A program made the position numbers and the translations under genes. A stretch of 5,929 nt of DNA from an uncultured Collinsella sp. (GTDB lineage Bacteria; Actinomycetota; Coriobacteriia; Coriobacteriales; Coriobacteriaceae). The notes beneath the pieces were generated by a model, which saw nothing but the letters and a program-made list of their open reading frames with translations, ran no database searches and was not told the origin of the DNA. Shown piece by piece: positions 1 to 5,765 of the stretch; the stretch's first letter is position 1, and each line of letters starts with the position of its first letter. Location of the stretch: NCBI GenBank assembly GCA_900556705.1, contig USPT01000061.1, forward strand, positions 1 through 5,929, given 5' to 3'.

Positions 1-59
1 TGGCCGCACACGTTGGTTGCGGCCGACGCGGGCCGCGGGCAAGTGCTTGTAAGGGAGCC
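1..59. other. Window-edge upstream region with overlapping GC-rich inverted repeats
   Basis: GGCCGC occurs at 2-7 and 31-36, with its complement GCGGCC at 19-24 between them. The middle copy can therefore pair with either flank: a 7-bp stem 2-8/18-24, or a 6-bp stem 19-24/31-36. No T-tract follows, so it is not a standard terminator. One + frame is open from the left edge to a TAA at 88-90, which overlaps the nagB ATG as TAATG. This could be the tail of an upstream gene translationally coupled to nagB. Its last 29 codons do not look like the C-terminus of NagA or any protein I recognise, so an intergenic leader is equally likely. No promoter stands out. Confidence 0.3.
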
Positions 60-75
60 TTGCCTCTCTTGTACG

Positions 76-83
76 AGAAAGGA
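76..83 (+). promoter_or_regulatory. Ribosome binding site deciding the nagB start
   Basis: AGAAAGGA lies 6 bases before the ATG at 90. This favours ATG 90 over the in-frame TTG at 60, which would add ten residues not typical of NagB. Starting at 90 also gives the family-typical 242-residue length and an N-terminus beginning MKII. Confidence 0.75.
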
Positions 84-89
84 CGCGTA

Positions 90-818
90 ATGAAGATCAT
101 TAAAGCTAAAGACTACGAGGATATGAGCCGCAAGGCCGCTAATATCATCTCGGCCCAGGTTATCCTCAAGCCCGACTGTGTGCTGGGCCTTGCCACCGGC
201 TCCACCCCGATCGGTGCCTACAAGCAGCTCGCTGCTTGGTACAAGAAGGGCGACGTCGACTTTGCCGAGGTCAGCACCTACAACCTGGACGAGTATCGCG
301 GCCTTTCGCACGACGATCCCCAGAGCTATCACTACTTCATGCGTGAGAACTTCTTCGATCACATCAACATCGACCTTAACAACACGCATGTGCCCGATGG
401 CTCCAACCCCGACGCCGCCGCTGCCTGCTCTGAGTACGACAAGATCGTCGCCGAGGCCGGTTACCCAGATCTGCAGCTGCTCGGTATTGGCAACAACGGC
501 CACATCGGCTTCAACGAGCCCGATGACCACTTCTCCAAGGGCACGCACTGCGTCGACCTCACCGAGAGCACCATTCAGGCCAACAGCCGCCTGTTCGACA
601 GCATCGACGATGTTCCCCGTCAGGCCTACACCATGGGTACCCAGACCATCATGTATGCCCGTATGATCCTGGTTGTCGCCAACGGCGAGGCCAAGGCTCA
701 GGCCGTGCATGACATGTGCTATGGTCCGGTTACGCCCGAGTGCCCGGCTTCGATCCTGCAGCTGCACACCAACTGCGTTGTCGTTGCCGATGAGGCCGCC
801 CTTTCGCTCTGCGAGTAG
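90..818 (+). CDS. nagB: Glucosamine-6-phosphate deaminase (isomerising)
   Basis: This cytosolic enzyme converts glucosamine 6-phosphate to fructose 6-phosphate and ammonia, the last step of N-acetylglucosamine and sialic acid use before glycolysis. The 242-residue product has the compact length of Gram-positive NagB; the E. coli enzyme is about 266. Family motifs are present in order: the phosphate-binding loop LGLATGSTP (about 32-40), YNLDEYRGL (64-72) with the candidate catalytic Asp67, GIGNNGHIGFNEP (132-144) with His138 and Glu143, and a later segment around VPRQAYTMG (175-183). Position 136 is Asn where E. coli has Asp141; I recall Asn as usual in short Gram-positive enzymes. The shorter C-terminus suggests the allosteric tail of the E. 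coli hexamer is lacking, which is an inference. Codons are strongly C-ending (AAC, ATC, GAC), consistent with high expression. A clear terminator follows, so nagB is the last gene of its transcript. Confidence 0.96.
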   Translation: MKIIKAKDYEDMSRKAANIISAQVILKPDCVLGLATGSTPIGAYKQLAAWYKKGDVDFAEVSTYNLDEYRGLSHDDPQSYHYFMRENFFDHINIDLNNTHVPDGSNPDAAAACSEYDKIVAEAGYPDLQLLGIGNNGHIGFNEPDDHFSKGTHCVDLTESTIQANSRLFDSIDDVPRQAYTMGTQTIMYARMILVVANGEAKAQAVHDMCYGPVTPECPASILQLHTNCVVVADEAALSLCE

Positions 819-850
819 CGCGAATCCTGCAGCTCGACATAGCCTTGCCT

Positions 851-878
851 AAGGCCTCCGCTTTGCGGGGGCCTTTTT
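851..878 (+). terminator. Intrinsic terminator of nagB
   Basis: A 9-bp stem pairs GGCCTCCGC (853-861) with GCGGGGGCC (865-873), with a TTT loop and a single U-G wobble. Five T's follow at 874-878, and A851-A852 can extend the stem into the T's. It starts 32 bases after the nagB stop and ends that transcript, separating it from the downstream regulator. Confidence 0.9.
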
Positions 879-1034
879 GCTATCCCTTTTTACCCACTTG
901 ACCAAAATCTTGCCGCAAGCTTGACGAATGCCGGATGCCCAACAGCTTGATTCATTCCATACCAGATTCTATGCAAAAATGCCACTAGAAGGTCGTAGAC
1001 GGTAGCGGGTGCTAGGCGAGTTGAATGACATGGC

Positions 1035-1047
1035 TGAACCTTGTTCA
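1035..1047. repeat. Perfect inverted repeat TGAAC-CTT-GTTCA, candidate operator
   Basis: Two 5-base perfect half-sites are separated by 3 bases, a compact 13-base palindrome typical in size of a dimeric regulator's half-site pair. It lies about 220 bases upstream of the regulator start. A 10-base palindromic match will occur by chance in several kilobases, so function is unproven. Confidence 0.35.
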
Positions 1048-1073
1048 TCTGCGTTACACTGCCGCTTAGATGG

Positions 1074-1089
1074 GACAAGCTGACAAGCT
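1074..1089. repeat. Tandem direct repeat GACAAGCT x2
   Basis: GACAAGCT at 1074-1081 is followed immediately by a perfect second copy at 1082-1089. BTAD/SARP proteins and OmpR-like winged helices classically bind short direct repeats, often with an 11-base period; here the period is 8. A link to the neighbouring regulator is therefore possible but not specifically supported. Confidence 0.35.
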
Positions 1090-1217
1090 CATTTACCTGC
1101 TTAAAGACCGATTAGTCGGGGGATTAATAACAATCGGCCCTCGCTGTACAAAAACTTGCCGCTTGCGTACCAAAAGACAACCTAAAACACAAGGTCGCTC
1201 TATTCATAGCGCGGCTT

Positions 1218-1246
1218 GTATGGTCTTGCGGCTACAGTGTCCATAC
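1218..1246. repeat. Inverted repeat GTATGG...CCATAC just upstream of the regulator RBS
   Basis: GTATGG (1218-1223) and CCATAC (1241-1246) are perfect complements separated by 17 bases, ending 9 bases before the ribosome site of the large regulator. It could be an operator over a promoter or a 5'-UTR hairpin. Within it, TACAGT (1233-1238) resembles a -10 but has no -35 partner. Confidence 0.3.
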
Positions 1247-1255
1247 GGTCGAGTT

Positions 1256-1261
1256 GAGGAG
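1256..1261 (+). promoter_or_regulatory. Ribosome binding site of the BTAD regulator
   Basis: GAGGAG lies 5 bases upstream of the ATG at 1267 and supports that start. The following residues (about 17-35) already match the MalT-type segment before the P-loop, so a later start would cut into the domain. Confidence 0.75.
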
Positions 1262-1266
1262 CGGGC

Positions 1267-4266
1267 ATGGTAAACGATTTGAGCGGTATAGACGACCTCG
1301 AGCTGATGCCGCTGGGCGGAGGCTATATGGTGCGACGCGAACGCTTGATGAATGAGCTTATCGCCAAGGGCCGAAAGGCCGGCATCGTGGTTCTTTATGC
1401 GCCCGACGGGTTTGGGAAGACCTCGGTGCTGCTGCAGTACACCCATGAGGTTAAATGCGACCCGACGCGAGGCCCCGTGCGGATTATCGAGGCCGATCGC
1501 GCCATTGGGCGCGAGGTGTTTATGCAGCTCGAGGTGGTTACCGAAGAACTCAAAGACAAACCGCACTCCCTTATCGCGATTGATAATGTGCCAAACCTCG
1601 ATCAGCACGATACCGAAGACCTCATCGACAGGATTCGCGGCCTGCGCGCTATGGGGGTTGGGGTCTTTATCTCCTGCCGTCCTTCAAATCGTCAGCTGAT
1701 TCATGGGCTGGGCGATTCGGTTAAGATCAATGCGCAGATGCTCAAGGTGCATGCCTATGAGTATTCGGCGTGGGCATCGGCGTTTTCGATCAGCACATCG
1801 CTCGACTTCTATCAGCTCACGCAGGGCGTGCCCGAGCTCGTTTCGGCATTGCAGACGGGTCTGTATGGCCAAGGCGACGTAGCCGGCCTGCTCGAAAACG
1901 AGATTGTCAACGTATATGGCGCGGCACTTGCCGATCTGGCTTCGCTCGACAATAATGCGCTGTTTTGCGTGGCATGTCTCATGGTTTTGATGGGCGAGGG
2001 CAATATCGCAGAACTCGAGGCTTGCGGGATGAGGCTGTCGATGGTCGACCAGTCCTATTTTGTACGCGACTACCCGATCTTTGGCTTGGATCCCGCCGAG
2101 CGGAGTTTTACGTGTCTGGGCACGGAGGATAACGGACGCTTGCGCTTGCGTAAGTTGGTGGTCGAGGTTCGCCCCGAACTTGTTCCGAGGGCGGCCCGGA
2201 TTTTGCTTAAGGCGGGCCGATGCGATGCGGCGATGGGCCTGGCGGACGCCTTTTTGGACCGTGAAGCGGTCCTTGAACTTGCTGGGCAGTATGGGGTCGA
2301 TCTGGCTCTGACGGGGCACGGGGCCGATATCTGCCGAGCGGCGCTGGGCACGATCGATGCCGACGATCCGGCTCCAGAGCCAACGCCTGCCGAAGCGCTT
2401 GGCGTATATCTGGCAGCGGTCAGCGTGTCCAATACAAAGCTCGCTCGCTATATGGCATCGGTCATCGAGCGCGGGGGCGAACGGGCGGCCTGCGAAATAG
2501 ACCCTGTTTCATGGAGGGTGGCCCAGACGCTGACGGCTGTTTGCTATGGGGACAACGGGCTTGGGCTTCCTACGAACCTGGCCGTGCCAGAAATCGAGAC
2601 ATCCCATACCGCACTCGATATGTTGTCTGCGCATATCGAGGTCAAGCGGTGCCTGACCGAGCGGGGAGATGACGGCGGCGTTCTACAGCAGCTCAAAACG
2701 AGCAAGGCCTACGACTGCGAGCTCGACATCGCGAGGATTGTTATACGGGCCGATAGCATGCTGGTGGAGCTCTTTGACGGGTCGTTTGCGGGAACCGACG
2801 AGCGCGACGACGAGATGACGGTGGTGCGGGAGGCGCTCGACGTACGTGGGCTTAAGGCGATGGCTATCTGGGTGCGCATGGTGTTGGCGGCACGGCGGCT
2901 CCTTTCCGGCTTGCCGGTAACCGACGACGCGGCGTTCAACGAGCTCGATCGTTTTGCCGTGCGCATGCGCGACAACCAGATTCAGCTGTTTGGCCTGTTG
3001 CTAGAAGGCTGGCAGTCGCTGGCAGAGGGACGGCCGGTTAATGCAAAGTTCCGTGCGGTCCAAGTGCTCAAACTTGCCGAGGAGTCGATTGGGTACATGC
3101 GCGATAACGCATTGCTGCTGGAGCGCGCGGCATATCTGCGTAACACCTCGATGGTTTCGGTACGCGAGGAAGCGGAGCTACTCGATATAAGCCAGACGCA
3201 GGTTGGTGGCGCAGAAGCCTGGATGGTGGCGCTGCATTTGGCCTGTGCGGGCCGAGACAGCGATCTTGCGGCCTGGATGTCCATGAATCGTGCGGGGATT
3301 CTAGAGCCATCGTATCGGCTCTTTGCGCGCCTTGCCATGCATTGTCTGGGCGAGCCGGCGGCCAGGATACGCAAGAAGCTTCCCGTGCGCGAGCTGTCGC
3401 GGTACTCGCTGCGCGACGATTTGGAAGGGGAGGGCGAGCGCCTATTCCAGGCCGGCGAGGTTGAAGCCGTTGATACCATCGACCATATCGAGATTCGCAT
3501 GTTTGGTGCGTTTCGCGCCGAGCGCGACGGGTTTCCCATCACGGACAAAATGTGGCGCCGCAAGAAGGCGGCGACGCTTGCCGAGCGGCTTGCGCTGGGC
3601 ATGGATGCGCTCGTCGATCGTGAGACGCTGGCCATGGAGCTGTGGCCCCATGCCGAGTTCAATAGCGCCCGCAACAACCTGTACTCGACGATATCGCGCT
3701 TGCGGTCGGCTTTGGGACCGACGCCGGATGGCAAGTCGTGCGTGCTCATCCAAAATGAATGCATTGGGCTCAACGGCGACTACGTCAAGACCGATGTACG
3801 GCTGTTTGACCAGATAAGCCGCGAGGTTTTGGGAAATCGCACGGGTGCGCGCGGGCCCCATTTAGTTGAGCTGTGCCTTAAGATTGAGCAGCTTTATGCC
3901 GGACCGCTGTATGTTCCCAATGGCTGTAATCCCACCTACTTTTTGCGCATGCGGCGCATTATGCAGTCAAAGTACATCGATTGCATGATTAAGGGAGCAA
4001 ATGCCGCTCTAGAAGAAAACGATCTGCAGTCGGCGATTTGGCTGGCGGAGTCGGGGCTTCGACAGGAAACGGCGCGTGAGGATATGGTGCGCTGCGCCAT
4101 GCGCGTCTACAGTGCGGCGGGGCGGCGGCGCGATATCGTCGAGCTGTACAGCGGGCATATGCACCACCTGAGGGAGCAGGTCAATGGCGTGCCCGAGCCC
4201 GAGACGCGGCGTCTATACGAGCGCTTGGTGGAGGGGCGGCTCAATCGCGTGCTGGTCGAGCGATAA
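1267..4266 (+). CDS. Large STAND-ATPase transcriptional regulator with C-terminal winged helix and BTAD domain
   Basis: A 999-residue one-component transcription regulator. Residues 21-60 match the start of MalT/LuxR-type STAND ATPases: VRRERLMNEL, then Walker A APDGFGKTS (45-53, Lys51). The Walker B strand is LIAIDNV (102-108), a sensor-like strand is VFISCRPS (133-140), and GVP (187-189) fits the GxP motif of the lid. Residues 308-360 resemble the helical segment before the repeats in MalT proteins. About 360-735 is helix-rich with no motif I can name, probably a TPR-like ligand or partner-binding region. Residues 740-830 form an OmpR-type winged helix (MWRRKKAA at 762-769, LAMELWP at 788-794, likely recognition helix NSARNNLYSTISRLRSALG at 799-817). 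Residues 841-990 are a BTAD, ending in the typical GRRRDIVELY and PETRRLYERL. Classical SARPs carry this DNA-binding module at the N-terminus. The gene stands alone between a terminator and a convergent gene. Signal and targets are unknown. Confidence 0.85.
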   Translation: MVNDLSGIDDLELMPLGGGYMVRRERLMNELIAKGRKAGIVVLYAPDGFGKTSVLLQYTHEVKCDPTRGPVRIIEADRAIGREVFMQLEVVTEELKDKPHSLIAIDNVPNLDQHDTEDLIDRIRGLRAMGVGVFISCRPSNRQLIHGLGDSVKINAQMLKVHAYEYSAWASAFSISTSLDFYQLTQGVPELVSALQTGLYGQGDVAGLLENEIVNVYGAALADLASLDNNALFCVACLMVLMGEGNIAELEACGMRLSMVDQSYFVRDYPIFGLDPAERSFTCLGTEDNGRLRLRKLVVEVRPELVPRAARILLKAGRCDAAMGLADAFLDREAVLELAGQYGVDLALTGHGADICRAALGTIDADDPAPEPTPAEALGVYLAAVSVSNTKLARYMASVIERGGERAACEIDPVSWRVAQTLTAVCYGDNGLGLPTNLAVPEIETSHTALDMLSAHIEVKRCLTERGDDGGVLQQLKTSKAYDCELDIARIVIRADSMLVELFDGSFAGTDERDDEMTVVREALDVRGLKAMAIWVRMVLAARRLLSGLPVTDDAAFNELDRFAVRMRDNQIQLFGLLLEGWQSLAEGRPVNAKFRAVQVLKLAEESIGYMRDNALLLERAAYLRNTSMVSVREEAELLDISQTQVGGAEAWMVALHLACAGRDSDLAAWMSMNRAGILEPSYRLFARLAMHCLGEPAARIRKKLPVRELSRYSLRDDLEGEGERLFQAGEVEAVDTIDHIEIRMFGAFRAERDGFPITDKMWRRKKAATLAERLALGMDALVDRETLAMELWPHAEFNSARNNLYSTISRLRSALGPTPDGKSCVLIQNECIGLNGDYVKTDVRLFDQISREVLGNRTGARGPHLVELCLKIEQLYAGPLYVPNGCNPTYFLRMRRIMQSKYIDCMIKGANAALEENDLQSAIWLAESGLRQETAREDMVRCAMRVYSAAGRRRDIVELYSGHMHHLREQVNGVPEPETRRLYERLVEGRLNRVLVER

Positions 4267-4298
4267 AAAACGGGCGCCCGAAGTACTTGGGCACCCGT
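4265..4298 (-). terminator. Intergenic terminator between convergent genes, U-tract on the minus strand
   Basis: The arms 4270-4279 and 4289-4298 pair over 10 positions with one C-A mismatch (on the minus strand G-U, which pairs), around a 9-base loop that contains the palindrome AAGTACTT. Read on the minus strand the hairpin is followed by six U's (the A-run 4265-4270), so it is the terminator of the yhbY transcript. On the + strand there is no T-tract after the stem, so it would end the regulator message only weakly. The A-run overlaps the regulator's TAA stop (4264-4266), so the two gene ends share these bases. Confidence 0.8.
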
Positions 4299-4335
4299 AA
4301 GCTTGCTATGTGTTGGATCGCCGGATCATTGGCTC

Positions 4336-4635
4336 TTAGACGAGCTTGATCTTCTCGATGTCCTTGCGCGAGGACTCGCGATACAGTGAGAACTTGCGGC
4401 CGATGACCTGGACGACCTCGGCGTGGCAACGCTCGGCGAGCTCCTCGGCGGCCTCGCGGGCGGAAAGGCTGGAGCCATCGAGCACGGAGCACTTAACGAG
4501 CTCGTGCTTCTCCAGGTAGGCGACCGTCTGCTCGACGGTGCCCTCGTTGACGTCGGACTTGCCGATGATGATGGCGGGGTTGAGGTGATGGGCCATGCTG
4601 CGAAGCTGCTTGACCTGTGCTCCTGTCAGTGCCAT
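4336..4635 (-). CDS. yhbY: YhbY-family CRM-domain RNA-binding protein
   Basis: The 99-residue product is almost entirely one CRM domain, as expected for YhbY (YqeI in Bacillus), a small protein associated with large-subunit precursor particles and thought to help 50S assembly. Visible family features are LTGAQVKQLRSMAHHLNP (3-20), the loop IGKSDVNEG (24-32), LEKHELVKCSVL (41-52), AAEELAERCHAEVVQVIGR (61-79) and FSLYRES (81-87). The usual loop is GxxG; here it reads Gly25-Lys-Ser-Asp28, so the last glycine is replaced. The ATG at 4635 has only a weak ribosome site (GAG, 5 bases upstream). It converges on the BTAD regulator and lies 158 bases after the methyltransferase gene on the same strand. 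In many bacteria yhbY sits near obg or nadD; that context is not seen here. Confidence 0.92.
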   Translation of the reverse strand: MALTGAQVKQLRSMAHHLNPAIIIGKSDVNEGTVEQTVAYLEKHELVKCSVLDGSSLSAREAAEELAERCHAEVVQVIGRKFSLYRESSRKDIEKIKLV

Positions 4636-4656
4636 GGGTTCTCGCTTTCTATGTAT

Positions 4657-4676
4657 GGGGCGCCCCGCGACGGGGC
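4657..4676 (-). other. GC-rich hairpin in the yhbY leader / methyltransferase 3' gap
   Basis: GCCCCG (4662-4667) and CGGGGC (4671-4676) form a 6-bp stem with a 3-base loop, overlapped by the palindrome GGGGCGCCCC (4657-4666). There is no T-tract on either strand, so it is not a standard intrinsic terminator. It lies about 26 bases before the yhbY start. It may fold in the yhbY leader or slow polymerase leaving the methyltransferase gene. The rest of the gap (4677-4793) shows no gene and no convincing promoter. Confidence 0.45.
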
Positions 4677-4793
4677 CTTAATCTACGTGAGCTGTCCCAC
4701 GATAGCGCAGGAACGGCGTGGTGTGGAGCGCGTTTGCCCAGTTCAAAAAGAATGCGGATGCCGAGTGAGTGGGCGGTGCGGGCTGCGAACAGG

Positions 4794-5681
4794 CTATGAG
4801 CTGGGCGCAGAGACCGGCTCCCATGCAATAAACGCCCAACGAACCTTGCGGACATGATCGAGCATATAGCGCCCCTGCGGCACGCCCTTGGAGCCCGGCT
4901 CACCGGCATGGGGATTCTCGATCATGTGCTGGGCGATGTAGTCGCGCAGACGGTCGACCTTATCCTCGTTGCCATGCTCAAGCATACGGGAGAAGTCTGC
5001 CACACCTGCCTCAAGGCTATCGAAGGTATCGCGACGAGGCGATTCAAAGTACGTAACCTGCGGCAACGCACCCATCTGAATGAGGATGTTGAAGGCGTAC
5101 ACAAAGCCATTACTGCAGGTAACCGAGGCGCCGATGGCGTTCATCACGTGCAGGTCGTAGCGCGGGCTGGAGTTGGCGACCATCGTGACAGCACAACGCC
5201 GACGAGCCGTACGATCAAGCTTGGCAAGCGCGCCTTTTAGATTGGTCGTCGTAACTGACCGACTGGCAAAGGCAACATCCACCGCTTTCGCGACGGGTCC
5301 AACCAAATCCCAATCATCATCCCAAGCAAGCTCAAGGGGCGTTATGCGCCCCTCGAGCCCGTAATACTCAATGCCGGCATCAAGGGTGCCCAACATAGCG
5401 GGGGAGAAGTCGGCTGCAATCACAGGATGCCCAGCCTGAGCAAGCGGAATAGCAATCGACCCAGCCCCACACCCCATATCAAGCACGGATTCACCAGGCT
5501 TTAACGCCAACAGCTTCATAAAGTCCCGGGCATACGGGGCAGTCTCAAGCGGCCGAAAATGCCGAGCCCGCTTATCCCATTCAAAAGAATCATCAGCCCG
5601 ATGCCGAGCGGCCTGCAGACGCATCCATTCGCCATTCCAATCCGCAGAAAGCAGCTCAGAACGAGAATCCCCATCAACCAC
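4794..5681 (-). CDS. Class I SAM-dependent methyltransferase of unknown substrate
   Basis: A cytosolic Rossmann-fold methyltransferase of 295 residues from the GTG at 5681. Motif I is VLDMGCGAGSIAIPLA (66-81), giving the DxGxGxG SAM loop (Asp68, Gly70, Gly72, Gly74). The acidic ribose-binding residue is Asp91 in AADFSPAML, motif II-like residues follow at 120-125 (WDDDWD), and VDVAFASRS (134-142) fits the strand-4 region. The N-terminus has a conserved-looking WNGEWMRLQAARHRADD (15-31) then WDKRARHF (35-42), suggesting a distinct subfamily cap. The substrate cannot be read from sequence. I chose GTG 5681 because AGGAGG lies 7 bases upstream. The in-frame ATG at 5741 would add 20 hydrophobic residues (MLVAALLF...) encoded by a terminator-like T-rich stretch, which is probably artefactual. 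Codons in the first ~165 residues are strongly U-ending (GAT, TCT, CAT, GCT), while the rest are more C-ending. Confidence 0.85.
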   Translation of the reverse strand: MVDGDSRSELLSADWNGEWMRLQAARHRADDSFEWDKRARHFRPLETAPYARDFMKLLALKPGESVLDMGCGAGSIAIPLAQAGHPVIAADFSPAMLGTLDAGIEYYGLEGRITPLELAWDDDWDLVGPVAKAVDVAFASRSVTTTNLKGALAKLDRTARRRCAVTMVANSSPRYDLHVMNAIGASVTCSNGFVYAFNILIQMGALPQVTYFESPRRDTFDSLEAGVADFSRMLEHGNEDKVDRLRDYIAQHMIENPHAGEPGSKGVPQGRYMLDHVRKVRWAFIAWEPVSAPSS

Positions 5682-5688
5682 GGGCCAA

Positions 5689-5694
5689 CCTCCT
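5689..5694 (-). promoter_or_regulatory. Strong Shine-Dalgarno deciding the methyltransferase start
   Basis: A perfect AGGAGG on the minus strand lies 7 bases before GTG 5681. The more distal ATG at 5741 has no comparable site. This moves the start 60 bases downstream of the longest open frame. Confidence 0.8.
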
Positions 5695-5700
5695 AGCAAC

Positions 5701-5732
5701 AAAAAAGCGACTCCCCCAAAAAGAAGAGCCGC
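5701..5732 (-). terminator. Intrinsic terminator/attenuator in the methyltransferase 5' leader
   Basis: On the minus strand GCGGCTCTTC (5732-5723) pairs with GGGGAGTCGC (5716-5707): ten pairs, three of them G-U, around a 6-base loop, followed by six U's (5706-5701). The G-U pairs and U-tract both specify the minus strand. The T-run ends only six bases before the Shine-Dalgarno, leaving no room for a promoter after it, so the methyltransferase message must read through. That is attenuator geometry. If instead transcription starts near 5732, the hairpin would be a 5'-end stabilising stem. Confidence 0.6.
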
Positions 5733-5738
5733 AACCAG

Positions 5739-5765
5739 CATATATCAGAAAAAGAACCGTTCCAA
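5739..5765 (-). promoter_or_regulatory. Possible methyltransferase promoter (extended -10)
   Basis: On the minus strand TTGGAA (5765-5760), a 15-base spacer and TATATG (5744-5739) preceded by TGA form a possible extended -10 promoter. The spacer is short and the -10 matches 4 of 6. Initiation would fall near 5732, exactly at the 5' arm of the leader hairpin. Confidence 0.3.

Larger units (their letters stand above)
879..1266. other. Gene-free intergenic region, probable control region of the BTAD regulator
   Basis: About 390 bases, more AT-rich than the flanking genes, hold no convincing gene. An open frame at 1070-1273 would encode 67 residues, but it has no good ribosome site and its C-terminal two thirds look random. 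I find no confident sigma-70 promoter: TTGACC (898) and TTGACG (921) resemble -35 boxes but have no matching -10 at 16-18 bases. Repeats present include CTTG-CCG-CAAG (909-919), CTTGCCGC at both 909 and 1155, TGCCGCTT at 1060 and 1157, and the elements listed separately. The length and repeat content suggest regulator binding, possibly autoregulation, but this is inference. Confidence 0.5.

Noticed and set aside
898..926. TTGACC and TTGACG as -35 boxes of a promoter for the large regulator
   Set aside because: No acceptable -10 lies 16-18 bases downstream of either; the second box sits exactly where the first one's -10 should be.
1070..1273. 67-residue + strand open frame beginning MGQADKLIYLLKDRL and overlapping the regulator start
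   Set aside because: The first 20 residues look slightly like a GntR N-terminus, but there is no ribosome site, the rest is basic and Cys-rich without pattern, and it ends by chance over the real ATG. A decayed remnant cannot be excluded.
2982..3773. 263-codon minus-strand open frame inside the regulator gene
   Set aside because: It is a shadow frame of a GC-rich gene, rich in Ser/Arg/Ala, with no motif, while the + strand here encodes a clear winged helix.
5682..5741. Upstream ATG giving the methyltransferase a hydrophobic N-terminus (possible signal or membrane anchor)
   Set aside because: No Shine-Dalgarno precedes ATG 5741. The hydrophobic residues are encoded by the T-rich terminator hairpin, and GTG 5681 has an ideal AGGAGG at 7 bases. 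A cytosolic methyltransferase needs no anchor.
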